A stretch of DNA of 64,000 nt from Solea solea (lineage: Eukaryota > Chordata > Actinopteri > Pleuronectiformes > Soleidae). Both the position numbers and the translations under genes were made by a program. The notes below the pieces were generated by a model that was given only the letters and a program-made list of their open reading frames with translations, was not told the origin of the DNA and did not search any database. Location of the stretch: positions 2,398,501 to 2,462,500 of the forward strand of contig NC_081144.1 of NCBI RefSeq assembly GCF_958295425.1. Reading direction: 5' to 3'. The number at the start of each line of letters is the position of its first letter. Within the stretch, counting starts at the first letter, position 1. Shown here in pieces: positions 58,801 through 64,000 of the stretch.

Positions 58801-60500
58801 GTTTAAAATAATAAGATTTATGATGGAAAATTTATCTTTTCCTGTTTACCTGCCAGTGTATTAAAAATGTAAGAGCACGTACTGTACATCCAAACTAAAT
58901 AAACACTGAGGGCTGGACAGCAAAACTACAAATAGCAAAAACAGTAGTTGTTGCTCCAAACTAAGCTCATAGACATAATGCACTCCATAACACCATACCC
59001 TAATCTTAACTACCACAACTAAATGCCTAACCCTTAAACACACACACATTATATAACATTATATGTTTTTATAACCAAATTTCCTTTCACAACTCATTGT
59101 TGCCTTTGCAACTTGGAAAATATGGCTGATACAGATACTTTTCCTGTTTACCTGCTTGCGCACACTGAAATTAAATAAACACTGGGTGCTGGACACGATC
59201 AATACAACAACAAATAGAAAAAACAGTAGCTGTTGCTCCCAACTAAACTCTTCAGTCCTGACCCAAACAACTGGGGCGGGAAGGACATGCTAAAATTCAA
59301 CAGGTGAAAATAATAAAGGCGGGACATGTAATCAAGCTGGTGTGTGTGTGTGGAATAATGGCGGGAACTGATCTGAAACAAGAGAGGAATGTTTTAGTTT
59401 CACAGGTTACAAAGGTGACGTTTGGGCTAAAGTCTGAAGACAGGCTTGTGTCTGAAACGTCACCTGGTGAACACTTTTCTATCTGCCTGTGTGTCGAAAT
59501 GTAAGCCTTTTTATTTTAGTCTAAAGTGAATTTTCCTGCATTTGGGTCATCACCACCATGAGACAAATGGACTCATGGTCTCATTACAATCATTACAAAT
59601 GGATAACTCCATGTTCGACGGCAGGAGCCAATTTTAGAAATGCTGGCACATTTATTTTACATCCATTATTTAGTTTTGCCCCGTACATTGACACACTTAG
59701 TGGGTGGAATATTAGGGTCATTTCTTTGTCGAAGTCACTTAAGGACGGTCGGCAGACTCTCAACCTCTTCATGTTTTCTTAGACAAAGCTCAACAAAAAG
59801 TTATAACCTTAAAGTCAAAAGGTTGAGCTGCAGAGTTGAGTGAGATTAGACTGCAAAGAAATACCTCCAAAAAAACAAGAAAATATAACCACTATTAGGG
59901 GGAAATTACTTGTTTCAAGCAAAATCATCTACCAGTGCAGCAAGAAAATTGCTAAGTTTTCTTGAAACAAGTCATTATCTTAAGTATCTTAAGCCTTAAT
60001 AAGTAAAAAAAGTAAAAAAAAATGGTGTGATTAGATAAATACACTGAATTCAAGTCAATTACACTACATATATTCCTTTTTTTGCAGTTGAATGATATTT
60101 TTATTGCAAAAACACTGTATTAGATGCTCATAAGTTTCCTAAACTCATGCATTGTTAATACAGCTGTATAATTTTATGATGTCACATATTCAAATCAAGA
60201 GTACACGTTCTACTGTCTCCTTTGTTCTAACCTGATAAAGCACATGCACTGGAAATCCCAGCCAGTCAATAATTCAGGAGCCTCTTTCTGCATCCAGAGA
60301 CTGAGCAAAAGAACAGAGGAATCTCCAGAAAAGAAAATGATGTTAGGGAAGCAGAGGTCAATTTATCTTTACCACAGCAGTCCAAATATCACCTCAATGA
60401 AGCATCAAACCCTTCGTCCCATTATCCCTAACCAATAGTGGCTACTCACCCGTGTGTTTGGTGTCCGGCCGATGTACGGGTTCTGGACGATACTGCTCAT
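51441..60500 (-). CDS. kcnab2: Voltage-gated potassium channel beta-2 subunit
   Basis: A cytoplasmic aldo-keto-reductase-fold subunit that binds Kv1 channels and NADPH. Exons are 60450-60500, 57465-57784, 56933-56976, 56695-56732, 56131-56210, 55674-55718, 55149-55193, 54820-54863, 54639-54725, 54228-54313, 53981-54101, 53325-53419, 52600-52720, 52428-52516 and 51441-51530, total 1356 bases, 451 aa. The tetrad is D169, Y174, K202 and N242. The spacings equal those of Kv-beta-2 (D85, Y90, K118, N158, remembered), and 451 minus the offset of 84 gives the usual 367. [14 protein letters not shown] and human 1p36 synteny with icmt favour kcnab2 over kcnab1 or kcnab3. The first about 120 residues are unfamiliar: a Ser/Gly-rich stretch, then a charged helix-like part ([20 protein letters not shown]). 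Residue 193 is Ser where mammalian paralogues have Arg. Confidence 0.9.
51995..52390 (+). repeat. Minisatellite of about 45 bases in kcnab2 last intron
   Basis: Units starting 'gaaccatctagttgcctgga' and containing 'tttacaatccctgaggacac' repeat five to seven times with divergence and some shorter units. Because the unit is 45 bases, the plus strand stays open for several units ([10 protein letters not shown]...), which is a by-product of length and not a gene. Confidence 0.65.
53013..53040 (+). repeat. LINE-tail-like fragment
   Basis: The sequence 'cctggttaaataaaggctat' followed by AT-rich repeats resembles the 3' end of fish L2/CR1 LINEs. Very short. Confidence 0.35.
53544..53930 (+). mobile_element. 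Degenerate Tc1-like transposon fragment
   Basis: It starts with the terminal phrase 'tgtacacttactggccattt'. Transposase-region phrases follow in order, such as 'gatttaaatgactttgaaca', 'tactgggattttcatgcaca' and 'gaccatctctgacc'. Frameshifts and deletions abolish the frame. It ends about 50 bases from the donor of the kcnab2 exon at 53981-54101. Confidence 0.75.
55079..55137. repeat. (TGATA)n pentanucleotide microsatellite
   Basis: About eleven TGATA units, nearly perfect, in a kcnab2 intron 12 bases short of the exon at 55149-55193 (on its donor side). Confidence 0.9.
55817..55860. repeat. (GTT)n microsatellite
   Basis: About fourteen uninterrupted GTT units in a kcnab2 intron. Confidence 0.9.
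57829..58367. mobile_element. Inverted-repeat (hAT-like) element with nested LINE tail
   Basis: The left end, GGCTGCATTTACACTG, and the right end, CAGTGTAAATGCAGCC, are perfect 16-base inverted repeats. The inside has 'gatcagatcaggatcaggc'-like words typical of nonautonomous elements of this kind and no transposase. Positions 58057-58100 are a later LINE insertion. It is in kcnab2 intron 1. Confidence 0.65.
58057..58100 (-). mobile_element. LINE 3'-tail insertion (about 44 bases)
   Basis: On the minus strand it reads TGAATTTCTCTGTGAGATGA then ATAAAGTATC and TCTA repeats. This is identical to the tail of the LINE at 8715-10108, so it is a severely 5'-truncated copy of the same family. Confidence 0.75.
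58975..59035 (-). repeat. Fragment of the GTCAGGACCAGTAGTCC repeat family
   Basis: The segments 'tgcactccataacaccatac' and 'ttaactaccacaactaaatg' match the distal part of the copy at 62520-62715. Confidence 0.5.
59869..60000. repeat. Imperfect inverted repeat around 'ttgaaacaagt'
   Basis: The phrases 'ttacttgtttcaagcaaaat' and 'ttttcttgaaacaagtcatt' are inverted about 50 bases apart. They form a hairpin-like sequence familiar from fish introns. It is in kcnab2 intron 1. Confidence 0.4.
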
Positions 60501-62142
60501 GATAGAGGTTGATGGTTGACGGTGATATGAGCAGGTGAAGCAGTAGCTGTGTGTCACTCAGTCTAAGCAGAGCCAGGTGTGGACTGATTTTAAAGTAGTT
60601 GGTGGATGAGTTAATACGGATTTCCTCTCCCTCCTACTTGGTGGACGCGTCACGCGAAAGAACCCTATCAGGAAATCGTGTCTGCACTGCAGAGGACAGA
60701 AAATAACTTGGCTGTAAATTATTTATCCTGCCACTAAAACTAACATCTGCACTAAAAGCTTGGGATTGTAACAGCAGAGAGTTCTGGAACCCCCCCGTCA
60801 TGTTTGCTTGCTCTGAGAGTAATAGGGCTTTTTCAGATAATCTGACTGAGGGACAGAATACTATGAAGTATAAACGCTCTCTGCTGTGCTAGAAGGTTAG
60901 GGTTGGGTTAGGGTTAGGGTGTGTACTTAGAGCTCAGGTAGCTGACGTCATGCAACCCAGGTAACGCCATTGTGGCAGGCAACTAGGCTGTTCAGTGGTT
61001 TTGAACTTGAATATCTTGTTTATTTTACACACTTTTCTCGTGATGTGTAAATGTTTTCTAAAACTCCACTTTAACAGGAGGAAATCTCTGACAGAACCCG
61101 ACTGACAAATGTGCAGCATCTGCCTCGACCGGTTGAGATGAAAGTTAAAATGGGGGGGACAGAGGAGAGGTGGTGGACAGACAGGGATAGAGGGAGGCGA
61201 GGTAGAGCCAGAAGAGAGAGACCAGGAGCAGATATACAGTTGTATTAAGTTATAGGTTTAGACAGGACATTTCTGAATCATTGACATGTTTATAGTACTA
61301 CAATGTCATTTATATACTCAGTAGCATAGATCGTTGTTAAAAATTATATTGATATCAATTTTTATCATAGCATAATAATGACAATACTACGACTACTGCT
61401 TATGATAATAATAATACTAGCCTCGAAACTGGATCTGGATTCTGCAGCCTGCAAGATGAGAACAGAGACAGAGCCAGAGGACAGGAAGGAAAGTTTGTTT
61501 TCCGTATGTTGGAAATGTCCAAGACTGGGCCTCAAGTCTCGAGGTAATGAATTTCCTCATTGAATCTGAATCTGTCTATCCATCCATTTTCATTGCACCT
61601 TTGAGGTTTTTGAGGCAACAAGGGTGATGATAATCACTTCCTGATTATGAGTGAGGTTACCATCATGGTTTTTACATCCTCTCCATAAAATAACAACACA
61701 CTGTAGAGTTAAAACATAACAGGATGTCTCCTCAACATGCAATTGCTACATTTGATTTCAACCTGGTTTCAAACTGTGCTCCACTGTTTAGTAACTATTG
61801 CTATTATTACTCTACTACAACCTTGACCCTCCACTTCTGTGGAAAGTTTGAAAACTACATCACCTTACATTACATTCATAATAAAACATTCAGACAGAAT
61901 ACAATAAGTGGAGAGTGATACGACTTAAAGTCTCAAAGGAAAACTGAGCTGCAAGAACACAAAGACATTCCCACCACACTGAATAAAGTATTAAAACATC
62001 ATTATCAATTCAAATATTAATATCAACCATAACGCTGTTTTTTTTGTTTTTTTTAAATGAATGCCAGATCACTGTTATAAATGAATCTTTTTTTGTCTTC
62101 AACTACTGGTTGATGAATGGGTGAAATCAAGTCAAAATTGTA
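60501..62142. other. Spacer between kcnab2 start and foxp3 3' end
   Basis: No gene was seen. It includes the kcnab2 upstream region and a short telomere-like GGGTTA run at 60895-60921. Confidence 0.4.
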
Positions 62143-62153
62143 TTTATTTTATT
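62143..62153 (-). terminator. foxp3: foxp3 polyadenylation signals (two overlapping)
   Basis: Two overlapping minus-strand AATAAA hexamers lie about 170-180 bases after the foxp3 stop codon. Confidence 0.5.
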
Positions 62154-62322
62154 TCTGTTGAATTAAAAATCAATGCGTACAAAAAAAAATAATTCTTCAT
62201 GTAGCAAAGAAAAAGAAAAAGAAAAGAAATACAACCACATGTAACATTTTTTAAACAACAAAATCAAAACAGAAATCAAAATCATCATCACTTCAGCTGC
62301 ACAGTTCTGTCCATGCTGGTGT

Positions 62323-63387
62323 TCATGCGTCCTCTGGACAATAATACTGTGAGTAGGATGTGAGCCACTTGACAGGACAGTCCCTGGAAACACACACATT
62401 TAGTGTGACAAACACACAGATTTTCACAGTTAGTTATTCCTCTTAAGACACACACACTTTGACTTTCCAAAGATAACCTTTACCTCACCACAATCCAAAT
62501 CTTAGCCCTAAACTTAAAACCAGTTCCTCAGAAATTAGGTACTGCCTCATTAGGACCAGGTTTTGGGCTCCATGAGGACTACTGGTCCTCACATGGTCAG
62601 TGTTTATGCCAGAAAATGTCTGGAAACAAATCCAAGTAGAGATAGTGCACTCCATAGCCCCATACCCCAACCTTAACTACCACAAATAAATGCCTAACCC
62701 TAAACCCAACCCTGACCCTACATACATATCTGCACATTCACAGCAGCACTGAGACACATCAGGTTCCACACTTGTTTATGTATGTGAGGATGTTCAGTAC
62801 CTGTGATACTTCTGTCCTTTCCTCCTCTGGTATTCTGTTTCATCCACCGTCCACACAGCTCCTTTCCCTCCCTCCACTCGTACAAAACACTTGTGTAGAC
62901 TGAGGTTGTGACGCACTGCATTCTGGAGAGAGAGAGAGAGAAGAAGAAAATGTTTAACTGACGATATGAATCAAATGAAGAAGAAGGAGCTTCATTTTTC
63001 TCACTGGATTACGTAGATGAATTTGTAGCCACTGTTGCCATGGTGACACCAGGGGGCTTAGATGAGCTTGCCTGGACCAAAGTTTTTCAAGAAATTTCAT
63101 TTACACATGAGTCCAGGTTGAAAAATACTGGAATTCCACTTTAAGCTGACCAACATGAACACGATGCAAAACCAGACATCTAATATAAGTGAATACAATG
63201 CATGTGATACAGTGTAAACTATGTAGTAGTAGTGTCATGTAAATGATTTCTCTTGTATTATAATAACAAATAAAGAGGTTCAAACCTTCCAGGTGGCAGT
63301 GTTGTGTCTGAAGTAGCAGAACATGGTGGTAAACCAGTTGTAAATATCATTAAGCGTGCGCTGTTTTTCTGGAGACTCCACAATCGA
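62323..63387 (-). CDS. foxp3: Forkhead box P3-like, last three coding exons (partial)
   Basis: FOXP proteins are forkhead transcription factors; FOXP3 directs regulatory T cells in mammals. Exons visible are 63286-63387, 62801-62922 and 62323-62383; earlier exons are to the right, outside the window. They encode most of the forkhead domain. [16 protein letters not shown] and [18 protein letters not shown] are in the first, and [18 protein letters not shown] and [18 protein letters not shown] in the second. The short last exon gives [20 protein letters not shown] and a stop. PEKQRTLN is closer to FOXP3 than to FOXP1, FOXP2 or FOXP4, and the C-terminus stops soon after the domain, as in FOXP3. 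tbc1d25 and ndufb11 are FOXP3 neighbours on human Xp11. Which teleost foxp3 copy this is cannot be told. Junction phases agree. Confidence 0.82.
62520..62715 (-). repeat. Interspersed repeat with GTCAGGACCAGTAGTCC-like core
   Basis: A reverse-oriented copy: 'catgaggactactggtcctc' and 'ttaactaccacaaataaatg'. It is in the last foxp3 intron. Confidence 0.5.
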
Positions 63388-63589
63388 CTGCAAAAAGTCA
63401 CAAACAAACAAACCAGTTCGTGACAGATAATTGTATCGGTTTATTGATTAGATGGACGTCATTAATTCAGTAATTTCTGTCAAACATGGATATAGCACAC
63501 AAACACACACACACTGGATATGTGTTAAAGGGACAGTTCAGGTATTTAGAAGTGTGGTTGTATGATGTTTTGCACTGACTTCACCAACC

Positions 63590-64000
63590 GTGCTGCCAGT
63601 CGACAAAAACCAGCCTGAGACATGGATGCCGTGGGGACTTGTCGCTGTCGCTTTCTTAACAGTTACTGACTATGGTGACATTGTTGACATGAATGCCACT
63701 ACCAGCTCTCTACAGATGCTGGACACCGTCTACCACCAGTGTCATACCCCGCTGTAAACACCTCACCCACTACTGCACGCTGTATTCTCTGGTCATTTGC
63801 ATTGGTACAACTTCATCTACAAATCAATCCTTGGACTGCTGCCCTCATATATCTCTTTCAACATGTCACGCAGACATGTGCTCCCGGGCTTGGCAAAATT
63901 ACATTTTCTTACTCTGCTCCTTCAACCTGGACCAACCTTTACAACAGGATCTGAAGTTGTCCAGTTTGATTCCGTTGGGGGACTTCAAACGAACATTAAG
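63590..64000 (+). mobile_element. Degenerate LINE ORF2 3' end, runs off the edge
   Basis: Successive frames read TVTDYGDIVDMNATTSSLQM, HWYNFIYKSILGLLPSYIS, then GKITFSYSAPSTWTNLYN, then LKLSSLIPLGDFKRTL. These are the usual closing motifs of fish LINE reverse transcriptases. At least two frameshifts separate them, so the copy is dead. It would lie in a foxp3 intron. Confidence 0.65.

Noticed and set aside
62323..63387. Assignment to foxp1, foxp2 or foxp4
   Set aside because: PEKQRTLN, the early stop after the forkhead domain and the tbc1d25/ndufb11 neighbourhood favour foxp3; not fully excluded because earlier exons are missing.
63739..63954. 71-codon frame at the right edge as a gene
   Set aside because: It is one frame of a frameshifted LINE 3' end (SAPSTWTNL motif).

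Overview
The window is nuclear genomic DNA from a bony fish, most likely a percomorph teleost. It is AT-rich. Its genes have many short exons with GT-AG introns. The introns and spacers are packed with fish-type repeats: a Rex1/L2-like LINE, tRNA-derived SINEs, Tc1-like and hAT-like fragments and many short foldback elements. All exon models below were assembled by hand from splice signals, reading phase and remembered vertebrate families. Each complete model closes in frame.

Layout from left to right. A tiny first coding exon of a ribosomal protein gene, most likely rpl22, sits on the minus strand at 1160-1171 behind a 5'TOP promoter; the rest of that gene lies beyond the left edge. Next on the minus strand is icmt (4382-8311, 5 exons, 291 aa). 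A 5'-truncated LINE with an open reverse-transcriptase frame (8715-10108, plus strand) follows. Then comes rtel1 (11090-25471, minus, 31 coding exons, 1148 aa), ndufb11 (27080-30544, minus, 3 exons, 144 aa) and tbc1d25 (35930-41432, minus, 7 exons, 867 aa). dedd is the only host gene on the plus strand (44495-47231, 4 coding exons, 404 aa). It is convergent with kcnab2 (51441-60500, minus, 15 exons, 451 aa). The last three coding exons of a FOXP gene, best read as foxp3, lie at 62323-63387 on the minus strand. A degraded LINE 3' end runs off the right edge.

The genes do not form one pathway. They cover prenyl-protein carboxyl methylation, telomere and replication helicase activity, mitochondrial complex I, a Rab GAP tied to autophagy, a death-effector-domain nuclear protein, a K+ channel beta subunit and a forkhead factor. 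The informative point is linkage. From memory, rpl22, icmt and kcnab2 lie together on human 1p36, and ndufb11, tbc1d25 and foxp3 on human Xp11. The mixture looks like an older linkage block or a teleost rearrangement.

No CRISPR, prokaryotic operon or clearly new system was seen. The points most worth checking are the long kcnab2 N-terminus, the Gly/Ala microsatellite inside the rtel1 helicase domain, a GC-AG intron in rtel1, a Tc1-like element close to an rtel1 splice acceptor, a nested transposon in kcnab2 intron 1, and a foldback repeat family with about ten copies.
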